Below, one piece after another: positions 43,263 through 54,186 of a DNA stretch of 64,000 nt. The notes under the pieces are model-generated. The model was not told the origin of the DNA. It worked only from the letters and a program-made list of their open reading frames with translations, and searched no databases. Source of the DNA: Desulfuromonadaceae bacterium (GTDB lineage Bacteria; Desulfobacterota; Desulfuromonadia; Geobacterales; Pseudopelobacteraceae). The first letter of the stretch is position 1, and the number at the start of each line of letters is the position of its first letter. The translations under genes and the position numbers were made by a program. The DNA is taken from assembly GCA_028681335.1 (NCBI GenBank), contig JAQUIT010000003.1, forward strand, positions 226,632 through 290,631, read 5' to 3'.

Positions 43263-43421
43263 ATGAAAAAATGTATAGTTATTAAAATGGGATTTTTACT
43301 TTTAACGATCGTGATGGTGTCAGGTTGCATCTTGGTGCCGGTAGAGGACGGTCGTTACTATGAAGGTTCCCACCGAAGAGGCCATAGCAACAATTATGAA
43401 GATCGTGGTGATCGTCACTAA
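43263..43421 (+). CDS. Small lipoprotein, 52 residues
   Basis: ATG 43263 has AGGAG-like GTGAGGA just upstream. The signal peptide ends in the lipobox VSGC (C22); the mature part of about 30 residues is polar, rich in His, Arg, Tyr and Asp (YYEGSHRRGHSNNYEDRGDR). Third gene of the sigma-54-driven group. The function is unknown; a charged periplasmic or surface tail is all that can be seen. Confidence 0.65.
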   Translation: MKKCIVIKMGFLLLTIVMVSGCILVPVEDGRYYEGSHRRGHSNNYEDRGDRH

Positions 43422-43647
43422 AAAATTACGTCTGATTGGTTAGGGCACGTAAGACGGCGGTTAAACGCTGATTAGTCATGGGTGATGCTGATGCATGGTA
43501 TTTAAGCCGCTACGGGTAGACTCGAAGCCGTGACGTGGTACACTTTATCAAGAAACTCACCTCTGTAGTACAGCCAGCATGAGCACTTATGGACCTTTGT
43601 GCCTCACTCGAGCACAATGTGGTAATCAATCAACAAGGGGGAACACC

Positions 43648-44028
43648 ATGCAGATTATTATCAACACAGATCGAAACATTAACGGTCGCGAGGCGCTTTC
43701 TGCTCATATAAGCAGTGAAATTGAGCAGGCCCTAAACCGGTTCAATGACCAGATCACCCGAGTGGAAGTCCACCTGAGCGATGAGAACAGCGACAAGAAG
43801 GGCGGTAAAGACGGGATGAAGTGCGTTATGGAAGCCCGTCTTGCAGGTCGCCAACCCTTGGCAGCCACTCATCAGGCCACAACCCTGGAACAGGCTTTTA
43901 GCGGCGCAGCAGACAAGTTAACCAGATTGATCGAAAGCACCATTGGGAAGAAAGGCGATCAGCGGGGCCACAGGGCTGAGCCGCATCCTTACGGGCTGGA
44001 TGAGCCGGAGAATGAAGAAGAGGAGTGA
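43648..44028 (+). CDS. HPF/RaiA family ribosome hibernation-type protein
   Basis: A 126-residue S30AE-type protein from ATG 43648 (AGGGGG upstream). The core fold is visible: MQIIINTDRNINGREALSAH, ISSEIEQALNRFNDQITRVE, VHLSDEN, and an acidic C-terminal tail (DEPENEEEE). Such proteins bind the ribosomal decoding site and inactivate ribosomes in stasis. It is short-form, without the dimerising C-terminal domain. Its neighbours are stress genes. The 226 bases upstream hold nothing recognisable. Confidence 0.85.
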   Translation: MQIIINTDRNINGREALSAHISSEIEQALNRFNDQITRVEVHLSDENSDKKGGKDGMKCVMEARLAGRQPLAATHQATTLEQAFSGAADKLTRLIESTIGKKGDQRGHRAEPHPYGLDEPENEEEE

Positions 44029-44100
44029 TGTGCGTAAGTATATGAATACACGCATCAGAACCTATCGTGTGTAGAGCGGAATTTCAACAGGAGGGTCACC

Positions 44101-44487
44101 ATGTCGTACTGTTTCAGCAAAAAGGTAGCCGTGGGCTTTGAAGAAGCTATTTTACAAGTTACTGAAGAATTGAAAAAAGAAGGTTTTGGCATTCTTACGG
44201 AAATTGACGTCACCGCTACCCTGAAAAAGAAATTGAATGTCGATTTTCGCAAGTACAGGATTCTTGGCGCCTGTAATCCTCCTTTTGCCTATCGTGCATT
44301 ACTGGCAGAGCCACGTATCGGCACAATGCTGCCCTGCAATGTGATTGTTCAGGAGATGGACGATGGCAAAATTGAAGTGTCTGCCGTTGATCCGCTTTCA
44401 TCAATGCAGGCAATACAAAACTCCGGGCTTCAGGGTGTTGCCGAAGAGATACAGTTGAAACTCAAGAAGGTAATCGAGCAATTGTAA
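44101..44487 (+). CDS. DUF302 protein
   Basis: A 128-residue DUF302 protein, with ATG behind AGGAGG. The family pattern is present: FEEAILQVTEELKKEGFGIL, TEIDVTATLKKKLNVDFRKY, LGACNPPFAYRALLAEPRIG, and LPCNVIVQE. No membrane segment. DUF302 proteins are often induced by stress and found with thiol or metal genes; the biochemical function is unknown. It lies between the HPF-like and PRC-barrel genes in the same direction. Confidence 0.92.
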   Translation: MSYCFSKKVAVGFEEAILQVTEELKKEGFGILTEIDVTATLKKKLNVDFRKYRILGACNPPFAYRALLAEPRIGTMLPCNVIVQEMDDGKIEVSAVDPLSSMQAIQNSGLQGVAEEIQLKLKKVIEQL

Positions 44488-44536
44488 GCAACATAAGAAC
44501 CCGTTGTCCAATGCCTCACGGGAAAGGAAATCTATT

Positions 44537-45295
44537 ATGCTATGCAAAGTCAGTGAGCTAAAGGGTTACACGCTGGATAGTCTTAACGGAAAAATAGGTG
44601 AGGCCAAAGAATTCTACTTTGATGACCGGCACTGGACAATTCGCTATCTGGTGGCTGACACTGGTAACTGGCTTATGGATAGACAGGTGTTGATATCTCC
44701 GTATGCATTGGTTGAAGTGAACAGGGAAGAGCAAGTCATCGCCGTAAATTTAAGCAAACAACAGATACTGGAGAGCCCGCCCCTCGACAGCGATAAGCCG
44801 GTATCGCGACAATTCGAGATGGATTACCACGGATATTATGAGTGGCCGATGTATTCGGACGGGCCATACATTTGGGGGGCTTCTCCCTATATTCTGCGTG
44901 ACCTTGAAAATCGGAGGGAATCGACCGAGGGAGAGAAATCCTGCGATTCCCATTTACGCAGCACTCATGAAGTGAGTGGATATCACCTTCAGGCTCTGGA
45001 CGGTGAGGTCGGTCATGTCGAAGATTTTATCATTGACGACGAAACCTGGACGATTCGTTATCTGATTGTTGATACGCGGAACTGGTGGCCGGGAAAAAAA
45101 GTACTGATTTCGCCACAATGGATCGAACGTGTCAGTTGGGACGAGTCGAAGGTCTTTGTTCATATCCCTGCAGACGCAATCAAAGAGGCGCCGGAATATA
45201 CCGATAAAATCATGTTGACGCGGGATTACGAGACCATTTTGCACATACATTACAATCGCAAAATGTACTGGAAAGATATTTCAGGCGATAGATAA
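44537..45295 (+). CDS. Tandem PRC-barrel protein
   Basis: A 252-residue protein from ATG 44537 (GGAAAGGAAA upstream). Two PRC-barrel domains: residues about 1-75 (CKVSELKGYTLDSLNGKIGE, WTIRYLVADTGNWL) and about 145-225 (SGYHLQALDGEVGHVEDFII, WTIRYLIVDTRNWWPGKKVL). The repeated WTIRYL..DT.NW core shows an internal duplication. PRC barrels bind RNA or proteins and occur in stress and photosynthetic assembly proteins. Cytoplasmic; function unknown. Confidence 0.9.
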   Translation: MLCKVSELKGYTLDSLNGKIGEAKEFYFDDRHWTIRYLVADTGNWLMDRQVLISPYALVEVNREEQVIAVNLSKQQILESPPLDSDKPVSRQFEMDYHGYYEWPMYSDGPYIWGASPYILRDLENRRESTEGEKSCDSHLRSTHEVSGYHLQALDGEVGHVEDFIIDDETWTIRYLIVDTRNWWPGKKVLISPQWIERVSWDESKVFVHIPADAIKEAPEYTDKIMLTRDYETILHIHYNRKMYWKDISGDR

Positions 45296-45558
45296 TGAGG
45301 TGGAATAACAACAAGAGGCATTTTGATGATAGGCCGATCGATTTAAAATGAGCAGTGAAAGGACCGGTATGATGAATAATTCAGACGGCTCGATGGGAGG
45401 TGGATGGTCGCTCGGTTTGGGGCTGCACAGTACAGACTTTGCAGGTGTTCTTCCTGGCCATGATCGTCGATCGGTCATGTAAATCGCCAATTCACTGAGA
45501 CTGAAGCGGGTAGAGCCGTCACTACATAATAAACTTCCGTCTAAAAAAGGGGTAGGCC
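45296..45558. other. Spacer with a doubtful 44-codon frame
   Basis: A frame from ATG 45348 to 45482 (MSSERTGMMNNSDGSMGGGW...) has glycine- and methionine-rich sequence but no clear ribosome binding site or family match. Otherwise nothing is seen between the PRC-barrel and UspA genes. Confidence 0.35.
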
Positions 45559-46029
45559 ATGGAAACCATCAAACGAATTCTCGTCATCAGCAGAATGATG
45601 CCGTACAGCAGAAAGACCATTAAGTTAGGGGTTTCACTTGCCCGTAAGTACGACGCAAAACTTCATATACTTCACCTTTTCTCTCTACCTGTCGATATGA
45701 TGGCGGTAAATGCGCCGGGGCTTTTCTCCAGTGATGAGTACCTTGTTTACAAAAATAATCAGGAGGAAGCAAAAAAACAGCTGGATATGATAATCAAACA
45801 GGAAACTCTTGAAGGATTTCCAATAAATGAGCTGGTCAGTGACCATGATCCTGTCGAGGAGATTGAGAAGGTAGTCTGTGAAGAAAAGATAGACCTGATC
45901 ATTATGAGTGCCCATGAGGAGGGGCGCATCGAACATGCCCTCTTCGGTGGGGAGAACGACACCATAGTTCGCCGGATGCCCTGTTCTGTGCTGCTGGTAA
46001 AAAATGAGCCGGGGCCGGTGGAATGGTAG
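45559..46029 (+). CDS. Universal stress protein UspA family
   Basis: A 156-residue UspA domain: IKRILVISRMMPYSRKTIKL at the start, EKIDLIIMSAHEEGRIEHAL and GGENDTIVRRMPCSVLLVKN at the end. The last segment resembles the ATP-binding G-x2-G-x9-G(S/T) region, but with altered spacing (GGENDTIVRRMPCSV), so nucleotide binding is uncertain. It lies 36 bases before atpD and may share its transcript. Confidence 0.93.
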   Translation: METIKRILVISRMMPYSRKTIKLGVSLARKYDAKLHILHLFSLPVDMMAVNAPGLFSSDEYLVYKNNQEEAKKQLDMIIKQETLEGFPINELVSDHDPVEEIEKVVCEEKIDLIIMSAHEEGRIEHALFGGENDTIVRRMPCSVLLVKNEPGPVEW

Positions 46030-46050
46030 TCTCTCCAACTTCAACCATGA

Positions 46051-47849
<1,799 letters not shown>

Positions 47850-47857
<8 letters not shown>

Positions 47858-48182
47858 CGAACCGACCGGAAAAGAATCGAAAGAGAAGCCGACCTTCGGT
47901 GAACAGGTCGGTGCCAAAGCATTACGCAAACTCAAGGCCCGCCGCAACACCTCCGGGGGGGTGTGGTTCGGTCTTGGTATGATGGGACTTATCGGCTGGT
48001 CTGTGGTTGTGCCAACGCTGCTCGGTGCGGCGCTTGGGATCTGGCTGGATAAACACCATCCTGGCACCCATTCCTGGACCTTGTCGCTGTTGGTGGTTGG
48101 TCTGGCAATCGGCTGTATCAACGCCTGGCATTGGGTTGACAAGGAAGACAGGGCGATGCGGGAGGAGGATAAAGATGAATGA
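47850..48182 (+). CDS. atpQ: N-ATPase accessory membrane protein AtpQ (AtpI-like)
   Basis: A 110-residue protein from ATG 47850, overlapping atpC by eight bases. A charged N-terminus precedes two membrane helices (VWFGLGMMGLIGWSVVVPTL and WTLSLLVVGLAIGCINAWHW), with the conserved GIWLDKHHPGTHSW loop. It is the AtpI/AtpZ-like AtpQ of N-ATPase operons, thought to help c-ring assembly or import of Mg or Ca ions. The assignment follows position and the loop motif. Confidence 0.88.
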
Positions 48183-48492
48183 AACAGCGGTATTGACACT
48201 GGTACTGGCAGGTCTGGCGGGCGGAGTTATCGGGCTGTTCTTTTTCGGTGGCCTCTGGTGGACGGTTCGTAAAGGTGTTTCGGCACAGCAGCCGGCCCTG
48301 TGGTTCTTCGGCAGTATGGTGCTGCGGATGTGCGTCGCTCTGGCAGGATTTTATATCGTTTCCAATCGTCACTTGGACCGGCTGATGTTCTGTCTGTTAG
48401 GCTTTTTCCTGGCACGCATCATCGTTATGCGGCTGACCAGAGTTGCGGAAAAAACGGCATATCCGGCAGAGAAGGTCAGCCATGCGCCTTAG
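48175..48492 (+). CDS. atpR: N-ATPase accessory membrane protein AtpR
   Basis: A 105-residue protein with three hydrophobic segments (about 5-27, 38-60, 65-85; includes LAGLAGGVIGLFFFGGLWWT and FGSMVLRMCVALAGFY). The arginine in the second helix (LRM) and its place between atpQ and atpB match AtpR, a protein found only in N-type operons. It probably assists assembly of the membrane rotor. It overlaps both neighbours (ATGAATGA with atpQ, 11 bases with atpB). Confidence 0.88.
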   Translation: MNETAVLTLVLAGLAGGVIGLFFFGGLWWTVRKGVSAQQPALWFFGSMVLRMCVALAGFYIVSNRHLDRLMFCLLGFFLARIIVMRLTRVAEKTAYPAEKVSHAP

Positions 48493-49189
48493 TCCTGACG
48501 AGATACTATTCTGGCAGCACGGCTATTTTAAACTCAATGCCACCATCCTTTTTACGTGGGGAGTTATGCTCTTGCTGGCTGTCGGTTCAAAACTGGTCAC
48601 GCGTAAACTTTCCACCGATCTGAATCGCACCCGCTGGCAGAACCTCCTGGAAATAGTTGTCACCGCTATTATGAAGCAGATTGAAGAAGTCGGTCTGCGG
48701 CACCCGGAGAAATATATCGGTTTTCTGGGCACCCTGTTCCTGTTTGTCGGCACAGCCGCTCTCTGTACCGTTATTCCCGGCTATGAACCGCCGACCGGGT
48801 CGCTTTCTACCACGGCGGCACTTGCACTCTGCGTGTTTGTGGCTGTGCCGCTTTTCGGTATTGAAGACCAGGGTGTGAGCGGCTACCTCAAATCATATAT
48901 AGAGCCGACGGTGGTCATGCTGCCGTTTAACATCATCAGCGAAATTTCCCGTACCCTGGCTCTTGCCGTTCGTCTCTTCGGCAATATGATGAGCGGCGCA
49001 ATGATTATCGGTATTCTGCTCAGCATTACACCCTTCATCTTTCCGATAGTCATGACGCTGCTCGGCCTGCTCACCGGCATGGTGCAGGCCTATATTTTCA
49101 GCATTCTGGCTGCGGTGTACATTGCAGCAGCCACACGGGCAAGGAAGAAGGTAGATGTGGGTGAGGAAAAAACAGAATCTGTGAAGTGA
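48482..49189 (+). CDS. atpB: N-type ATP synthase, Fo a subunit
   Basis: A 235-residue a subunit from ATG 48482, with about five or six membrane helices. The essential arginine is in the fourth conserved helix (SRTLALAVRLFGNMMSG, R in AVRLFGN), next to the ion path formed with the c ring. The C-terminal helix GMVQAYIFSILAAVYIAAAT has the usual Q and aromatic residues. Unlike other junctions in the operon, 246 bases with a large hairpin repeat separate it from atpE. Confidence 0.95.
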   Translation: MRLSPDEILFWQHGYFKLNATILFTWGVMLLLAVGSKLVTRKLSTDLNRTRWQNLLEIVVTAIMKQIEEVGLRHPEKYIGFLGTLFLFVGTAALCTVIPGYEPPTGSLSTTAALALCVFVAVPLFGIEDQGVSGYLKSYIEPTVVMLPFNIISEISRTLALAVRLFGNMMSGAMIIGILLSITPFIFPIVMTLLGLLTGMVQAYIFSILAAVYIAAATRARKKVDVGEEKTESVK

Positions 49190-49232
49190 TTTATAAACCC
49201 TAAACCGGACAAGCCGGACTTGAAAAACGTGT

Positions 49233-49320
49233 CTCACGCAACGACGCAACGACGCAACGAATGGCATTTAAATAAAACTTTGGTTTTGGTTCTCGTCGCG
49301 TCGTTGCGTCGTCGCGTGAG
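49233..49320. repeat. Long inverted repeat between atpB and atpE
   Basis: Two 28-bp arms (49233-49260 and 49293-49320) pair at 26 of 28 positions around a 32-base loop. Each arm holds iterations of ACGACGCA, beginning CTCACGCAACGACGCA. No T tract follows. It looks like a mobile palindromic element (REP/MITE type) inserted in the operon, and could lower or process the transcript between the a and c genes. Confidence 0.8.
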
Positions 49321-49435
49321 TAATGTCTTTCAGAAAGTTTCCTCAGAAATTGCAAAGACTTAACTCGAAAGAGACCAGACCTCAAATTTCAAATCATGGC
49401 CTGAATTTTAAAGTTGTTACAAAAGGAGATACTCC

Positions 49436-49717
49436 ATGGACAGCATGACTATTATTGCGGTGGCATCAATTGTCATTGCCGGCATCACCACCGGTTTCGG
49501 CACTATGGGGCCGGCACTGGCGGAAGGAAGAGCCGTATCTTCGGCTTTGAGTTCGCTGGCCCAGCAGCCGGATGCCTCTGCCACAATCACTCGGACACTG
49601 TTTGTGGGGCTGGCGATGATTGAATCAACGGCCATCTACTGCTTCGTTGTCTCGATGATTCTTATCTTCGCTAACCCGTTCTGGAACCACGCCATTGCAC
49701 TGGCAACAGGGAAATAA
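49436..49717 (+). CDS. atpE: N-type ATP synthase, Fo c subunit, Na+-binding
   Basis: A 93-residue hairpin of two helices. Helix 1 carries GTMGPALAEGRA with E30; helix 2 carries MIESTAIYCF with E63, S64, T65 and Y68. The E-S-T-x-x-Y pattern is the known sodium-ligand signature, and the extra carboxylate in helix 1 is typical of N-ATPase c subunits. This supports sodium rather than proton coupling. AAGGAG precedes the ATG. The c ring rotates in the inner membrane. Confidence 0.95.
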   Translation: MDSMTIIAVASIVIAGITTGFGTMGPALAEGRAVSSALSSLAQQPDASATITRTLFVGLAMIESTAIYCFVVSMILIFANPFWNHAIALATGK

Positions 49718-49720
49718 TCC

Positions 49721-50530
49721 ATGCTCATCGATTGGTTCACCGTTATCGCCCAGACACTTAATTTCCTTATTCTGGTCTGGCTGATGAAACGCTTCCTTTA
49801 CAAGCCGATCCTGCACGCCATTGACCAGCGGGAGAAGCTGATTGCCAAGGAACTGGCGGATGCCGCCGCGACACAATCCGACGCTCAAAAGGAGCGCGAC
49901 GAGTTCCAGCATAAGAACATGGCCTTTGATCAGCAACGCGCCGCACTCATGAGTAAAGCAACTGATGAGGCAAAAGCCGAACGCCAGCGGCTTCTGGATG
50001 AAGCGCGGAAAGCGGCTGATGATTTGAGTGCCAAACGTCTGGAAAGTCTGAGAAACGATGTCCGAAATATGAATCAGGACATCACTCTCCGGACGCAGCA
50101 GGAAGTTTTTGCCATCTCACGCAAAGTGTTGACTGATCTTGCCGATACATCCCTTGAAAAAAGTATCCTTGAGCGTTTTATTGACAAATTGAAGACGTCA
50201 AAAGGAGAGGAAAAGGATCAACTGACAGCGGCGATCAAGGTGACGCGTAACCCTGTTATTGTTCGCACCGGTTTTGATCTTTCCGCTGAGCTCTCTGCCA
50301 CGACTGAACGCTCCATCAAAGATACTTTTGGCATTGAAAATCAAATCCGCTTCGAGACCGCCCCTGACCTGATCGGTGGTATTGAACTGGTTACTGACGG
50401 ACACAAGCTGTCATGGAGTATCGCGGATTATCTGAAGTCGATGGAAAACGGTATTGCCGAGCTACTTGACGATAAATCAAAGTCGGAAGCTGACGTTGAA
50501 CCGGCACCAGAGGCTAAACATGGAGACTGA
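49721..50530 (+). CDS. atpF: N-type ATP synthase, b subunit with delta-like C-terminus
   Basis: A 269-residue subunit: one membrane helix at the N-terminus ([20 protein letters not shown]), a long coiled-coil stalk (about 35-150, rich in A, K, E, D and R), and a C-terminal domain (about 180-250, [20 protein letters not shown]) resembling the end of the delta subunit. N-type operons have no separate delta gene, and an extended b is thought to replace it; none is present here either. It overlaps atpA by 11 bases. Confidence 0.92.
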   Translation: MLIDWFTVIAQTLNFLILVWLMKRFLYKPILHAIDQREKLIAKELADAAATQSDAQKERDEFQHKNMAFDQQRAALMSKATDEAKAERQRLLDEARKAADDLSAKRLESLRNDVRNMNQDITLRTQQEVFAISRKVLTDLADTSLEKSILERFIDKLKTSKGEEKDQLTAAIKVTRNPVIVRTGFDLSAELSATTERSIKDTFGIENQIRFETAPDLIGGIELVTDGHKLSWSIADYLKSMENGIAELLDDKSKSEADVEPAPEAKHGD

Positions 50531-52073
50531 AAACCTGCAAACTGTTTTTGACAGCGCGTTTAGCGAAATTCGTCAGGTACAGGAATCAATTACTCCGCAG
50601 CTGAAACTGCGGGAGGCCGGGGCAATTTCCAGCGTCGCCACCGGCATAGCCAAAGTATCGGGACTTCCCGGTGTGGGTTTTGATGAACTGGTGACGTTTC
50701 CCGGCGGTCTGTCCGGCATTGCGTTCAATGTTGACGAGGATGAAATCGGGGTCGTTCTCCTTGGTGATTATTGGTACCTCAATGCCGGAGATGAAGTAGA
50801 GCGCACCGGAAGGGTTATGGACGTCGGTGTGGGGGATGGTTTGCTGGGGCGTGTCATTGACCCGCTCGGTCGCGCGCTTGATGGCAACGGTCCGGTTGTT
50901 TTCAGCCACCGCCTTCCCATTGAACGTCCCGCTCCGCCAATCATGGAGCGCGCTCCCGTAACCGTGCCGCTCCAGACCGGTCTTAAAGTTGTTGACGCGC
51001 TTATTCCGATTGGTCGCGGTCAGCGCGAACTGATTCTGGGTGACCGGCAAACGGGTAAGACCGCCATTGTGCTTGATACCATACTCAATCAACGCGATCA
51101 GGGTGTCCTGTGCGTTTATTGTGCCATCGGCCAGCGCGCATCAGCGGTTGCAAAGGTCGTGGCAACGTTGCGGGAAAAAGGGGCGCTGGAATACACCGTC
51201 GTGGTTGTTACCGAGGGTAATGATCCGCCGGGGCTTGCGTACATAGCTCCGTATGCCGCTACCAGTATCGCGGAATATTTTATGGAAACGGGGAGGGATG
51301 TTCTGATCGTGTATGATGATCTCACTCATCACGCCCGCGCCTACCGTGAACTGTCACTGCTACTGCGCCGTCCTCCTGGTCGCGAGGCCTTCCCCGGTGA
51401 TATCTTTTATATCCACTCGCGGCTGCTTGAGCGTGCCACACACCTCTGCAAGGAACGCGGGGGTGGTTCACTCACCGCCCTGCCGGTCATCGAGACCGAA
51501 GCGCAGGACATTTCTGCCTATATTCCTACCAATCTGATTTCCATCACGGATGGCCAGATCTACCTCTCGCCGTCGCTGTTTGAACTGGGTGTGCTACCGG
51601 CGGTTGATGTCGGAAAATCCGTTTCGCGCGTCGGCGGCAAGGCGCAACTGGCGGCTTACCGCGCGGTAGCGGGCGACTTGAAGCTTGCCTACGCACAGTT
51701 CGAAGAGCTTGAAACGTTTTCCCGTTTTGGTGCCAGACTGGATGAAGACACCCGCAGGCTTATTGAGCATGGGCGGCGTATCAGATCCTGTCTCAAACAG
51801 CCGGAATTCTCCCCGGTGTCGGTCCCCGCGCAAATAGCTGTTTTGCTGGCATTAACGGCAGAACTATTTGACGACGTACCGTCTGAACGGATGGTGGAGG
51901 CCGAGCAGTCTGTAATCAAGGCAGCGACAGAAATTACCGCTGAGGTGAGCAAGCGATTGTATACTGCTGACAAGCTGAGTGACGAGGATCGTGAAGCAAT
52001 TACCCGGATCTCCCGCAGTGCTCTTGCCGGGTTTCAGCCGGCAAGGAAAGAGGAAGCAGGGATGAAAAAATGA
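50520..52073 (+). CDS. atpA: N-type ATP synthase, F1 alpha subunit
   Basis: A 517-residue alpha subunit from ATG 50520. Walker A is [11 protein letters not shown]; family segments are [54 protein letters not shown], and [20 protein letters not shown]. It forms the non-catalytic nucleotide sites and contacts the stator. The start overlaps atpF; the end overlaps atpG by four bases. Confidence 0.96.
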   Translation: METENLQTVFDSAFSEIRQVQESITPQLKLREAGAISSVATGIAKVSGLPGVGFDELVTFPGGLSGIAFNVDEDEIGVVLLGDYWYLNAGDEVERTGRVMDVGVGDGLLGRVIDPLGRALDGNGPVVFSHRLPIERPAPPIMERAPVTVPLQTGLKVVDALIPIGRGQRELILGDRQTGKTAIVLDTILNQRDQGVLCVYCAIGQRASAVAKVVATLREKGALEYTVVVVTEGNDPPGLAYIAPYAATSIAEYFMETGRDVLIVYDDLTHHARAYRELSLLLRRPPGREAFPGDIFYIHSRLLERATHLCKERGGGSLTALPVIETEAQDISAYIPTNLISITDGQIYLSPSLFELGVLPAVDVGKSVSRVGGKAQLAAYRAVAGDLKLAYAQFEELETFSRFGARLDEDTRRLIEHGRRIRSCLKQPEFSPVSVPAQIAVLLALTAELFDDVPSERMVEAEQSVIKAATEITAEVSKRLYTADKLSDEDREAITRISRSALAGFQPARKEEAGMKK

Positions 52074-53005
52074 GCAACTCCACGGCGAGCCTGCGCAGAA
52101 AGATAGGCGGAGCGGGGGACCTTCAGTCAGTCGTTCGTACGATGAAGGCTCTGGCCGCCTCGAATATCGGACAGTATGAACAGTCGGTACGCTCGTTAGC
52201 CGACTATTTTTCTTCCGTAGAAGCCGGGTTGGGCGTCTGTTTTCGTAAATTCGGGCCGACAGAAAAAAGAACAGAGTCGAAACGACGTGGCAGCTCTCTT
52301 GAAATCAGCGCGGTTGTCTTCGGTTCTGATCAGGGGCTGGTGGGTGGTTTTGATGATGAAATTGCCGATTATGCGATAAAGACGCTAGCCGGCATTCCCG
52401 GTACACAGCGTGTCTGGGCTGTTGGGGAACGGGTGTATGCGCATCTGGAAGACGCGGGGTTGCCGCTGTCCGGGCTCTTTGCCGTACCTAATTCCGTCAG
52501 AAGCATCACCCCGCTTATCGCGCAGATTCTCGTGGAGAGTGAATCGCAGCTTACCTCTTCGGCTATTTCAGTGCCAGGACATGAGGATGACACTGAACTT
52601 CATCTTTTCTACAACCGTCCCACATCCGGGGCGGTGTATGAGCCCGTGCATCAACGGTTGTTACCTCTGGACCTGAGCTGGCAGCTCGAACTCGCCGGCC
52701 GCCCCTGGCCGACAAAAATACTGCCTGAGGTCATGGGAAACAGTGTTGAAACACTGCGATCACTAATCAGTGAATATCTTTTTGTCGCAATCTTCCGTGC
52801 CTGTGCCGAATCGTTGGCAAGTGAGAACGCGAGCCGTCTTGCGGCAATGCAGCGCGCGGACAAAAACATCGATGAGCTGCTGGTGGAGTTGAGTGGGACA
52901 TTTTATCGTTTGCGTCAGAGTGATATCGATGAGGAACTGTTTGATGTCATATCCGGTTTTGAAACACTGGGACGTTCAAAAAGCAGACAAAAGGTTGCAC
53001 GATAA
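52070..53005 (+). CDS. atpG: N-type ATP synthase, F1 gamma subunit
   Basis: A 311-residue gamma subunit with the N-terminal helix [20 protein letters not shown] (the usual RI..V.....IT.AM.MV position) and a C-terminal helix [20 protein letters not shown]. The central domain diverges from housekeeping AtpG, as is common in N-ATPases. It is the rotor shaft. ATG overlaps the atpA stop. It is the last gene of the ATPase operon. Confidence 0.92.
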   Translation: MSNSTASLRRKIGGAGDLQSVVRTMKALAASNIGQYEQSVRSLADYFSSVEAGLGVCFRKFGPTEKRTESKRRGSSLEISAVVFGSDQGLVGGFDDEIADYAIKTLAGIPGTQRVWAVGERVYAHLEDAGLPLSGLFAVPNSVRSITPLIAQILVESESQLTSSAISVPGHEDDTELHLFYNRPTSGAVYEPVHQRLLPLDLSWQLELAGRPWPTKILPEVMGNSVETLRSLISEYLFVAIFRACAESLASENASRLAAMQRADKNIDELLVELSGTFYRLRQSDIDEELFDVISGFETLGRSKSRQKVAR

Positions 53006-53064
53006 AAAAAGCTAAAGTTTTAGGTTGTTATTCCACTATATTTCACAAACCGGAGGTTGCAGTC

Positions 53065-53352
53065 ATGAATAGTCGAACCGAGTACGTCGAAAGACTCTCC
53101 GCACAGCTGGTCGAATGGGACAGGCAAATCGAACAGCTCAAGGACAAGGTCGCAAGCAGCACTCCCGAGATTCCGGTTGATCATGCGAATGCCATAGCGG
53201 CCTTGAAAATCAAGCGGGATGAAGCTGCGGAGAAACTGCAGGGTATATCGACCGCTGGTGACCATGAGTGGGAAGAACTTAAATCGGGAACCGATGATGT
53301 CTGGGGTGAGGTGAGGAGTATCCTCCATGATGCGATTATGAAGATTAAATGA
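53065..53352 (+). CDS. Small coiled-coil stress protein (sll1863-like)
   Basis: A 95-residue, soluble, highly charged helical protein: EYVERLSAQLVEWDRQIEQL, then AALKIKRDEAAEKLQGIS and EWEELKSGTDDVWGEVRSIL. It resembles the sll1863-type stress-response proteins found in many bacteria. CGGAGG precedes the ATG. It follows atpG by 59 bases and could be read through from the ATPase operon. The function is unknown. Confidence 0.75.
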   Translation: MNSRTEYVERLSAQLVEWDRQIEQLKDKVASSTPEIPVDHANAIAALKIKRDEAAEKLQGISTAGDHEWEELKSGTDDVWGEVRSILHDAIMKIK

Positions 53353-53541
53353 AGTCGGCGGATCAGAGTATGAACAACGACGTCACGAAGTAGCATGCTC
53401 TGATTGATATTTCAGTGCGTTCACAGTCTCTAAGAGACAAGATCCGCTTTTTTGTAAATCTTTTCATATAATTCCCCTTAGTCCACACAAAATGAGGATA
53501 CAAGTGTCATTTTGACGGATATTTAATTACCGCGCAACAGC

Positions 53542-53557
53542 CCTTCATATAGTGCAG
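53542..53557. promoter_or_regulatory. Upstream activator-like palindrome, copy 3
   Basis: CCTTCATATAGTGCAG, matching CTGTCATATATGACAG at 11 of 16 positions. Its centre is 139.5 bases upstream of the end of the sigma-54 box at 53674-53689. Confidence 0.5.
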
Positions 53558-53564
53558 ATATGTT

Positions 53565-53595
53565 AAACCCGACAGATTGAATTGTCGGGTTTTTC
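53565..53595 (+). terminator. Terminator downstream of the ATPase/sll1863-like genes
   Basis: AAACCCGACA and TGTCGGGTTT pair around GATTGAAT and are followed by TTC. Confidence 0.8.
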
Positions 53596-53673
53596 TTGTC
53601 TTTATTCGGCATATTCTACATTTCACCCACATTAACAGGTGGTTACTCCTCAGAAATCCATGTTGTTTTTTTA

Positions 53674-53689
53674 TGGCACTGTAGTTGCG
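53674..53689 (+). promoter_or_regulatory. Sigma-54 promoter of the DUF4398/OmpA pair
   Basis: TGGCACTGTAGTTGCG: perfect TGGCAC, five bases, TTGC. The transcript would begin about 100 bases before the first gene. Confidence 0.78.
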
Positions 53690-53803
53690 AAGTAGTGACG
53701 AACAAGTCGTAAATTTCAACCTCAAATCAGATTCAACACGGTTGAAAGAAGCAAGGTTGATCCAAACAGACAACCTAAATACCCATGTTTACGAGGAGAT
53801 TCT

Positions 53804-54169
53804 ATGAAGTACGGACCCAGGATCGGATTTATGCTGTTAGCCGTGGCAATTGCCGCCACCGGAGTTGTCGCGGGATGTGCAAATACTCCACTGCGCACAG
53901 AGGTGTCAACGTCAGGTATCCGCGCCGCCGAAGAGTCAGGGGCGGCTAAAGTACCGCAGGCATCACTTCATTTGCAACTGGCCAAAGAAGAGCTGGAAGC
54001 TGCCAAAAGTCTGGCTGCGAGAGGCGAGAAGGAAAAGGCAGAGTCAATGCTGATGCGGTCCGAAGCTGACGCCGAGCTGGCTGTCTCGCTCTCTCACAAG
54101 GATACCGAGAGGAAAGAGGCTATGGAAGCTGTAGAGCGCGCAAGAGAACTCCGGAAAAACAACCAATAA
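53804..54169 (+). CDS. DUF4398 lipoprotein
   Basis: A 121-residue lipoprotein: the signal peptide ends in the lipobox VAGC (C25). The mature part is DUF4398, a helical hairpin with VPQASLHLQLAKEELEAAKS and a Glu/Lys/Ala-rich tail. ACGAGGAG precedes the ATG. It is followed after 17 bases by an OmpA-type lipoprotein with a related N-terminal region, a common pairing. Probably anchored to the outer membrane and acting in envelope integrity. Confidence 0.9.
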   Translation: MKYGPRIGFMLLAVAIAATGVVAGCANTPLRTEVSTSGIRAAEESGAAKVPQASLHLQLAKEELEAAKSLAARGEKEKAESMLMRSEADAELAVSLSHKDTERKEAMEAVERARELRKNNQ

Positions 54170-54186
54170 TCTAAAGGGGAAAATTT

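Larger units (their letters stand above)
53353..53803. other. Intergenic region upstream of the DUF4398/OmpA genes
   Basis: It contains, in order, the upstream palindrome (53542-53557), a terminator (53565-53595) and a sigma-54 promoter (53674-53689). The first 190 bases show nothing recognisable. Confidence 0.6.

Noticed and set aside
49233..49320. CRISPR-like short repeats (ACGACGCA iterations)
   Set aside because: The iterations are 8-9 bases without spacers and form one inverted repeat, not a repeat-spacer array.
53507..53773. 88-codon minus-strand frame upstream of the DUF4398 gene
   Set aside because: It overlaps the sigma-54 promoter and terminator and has no protein-like pattern or ribosome binding site.
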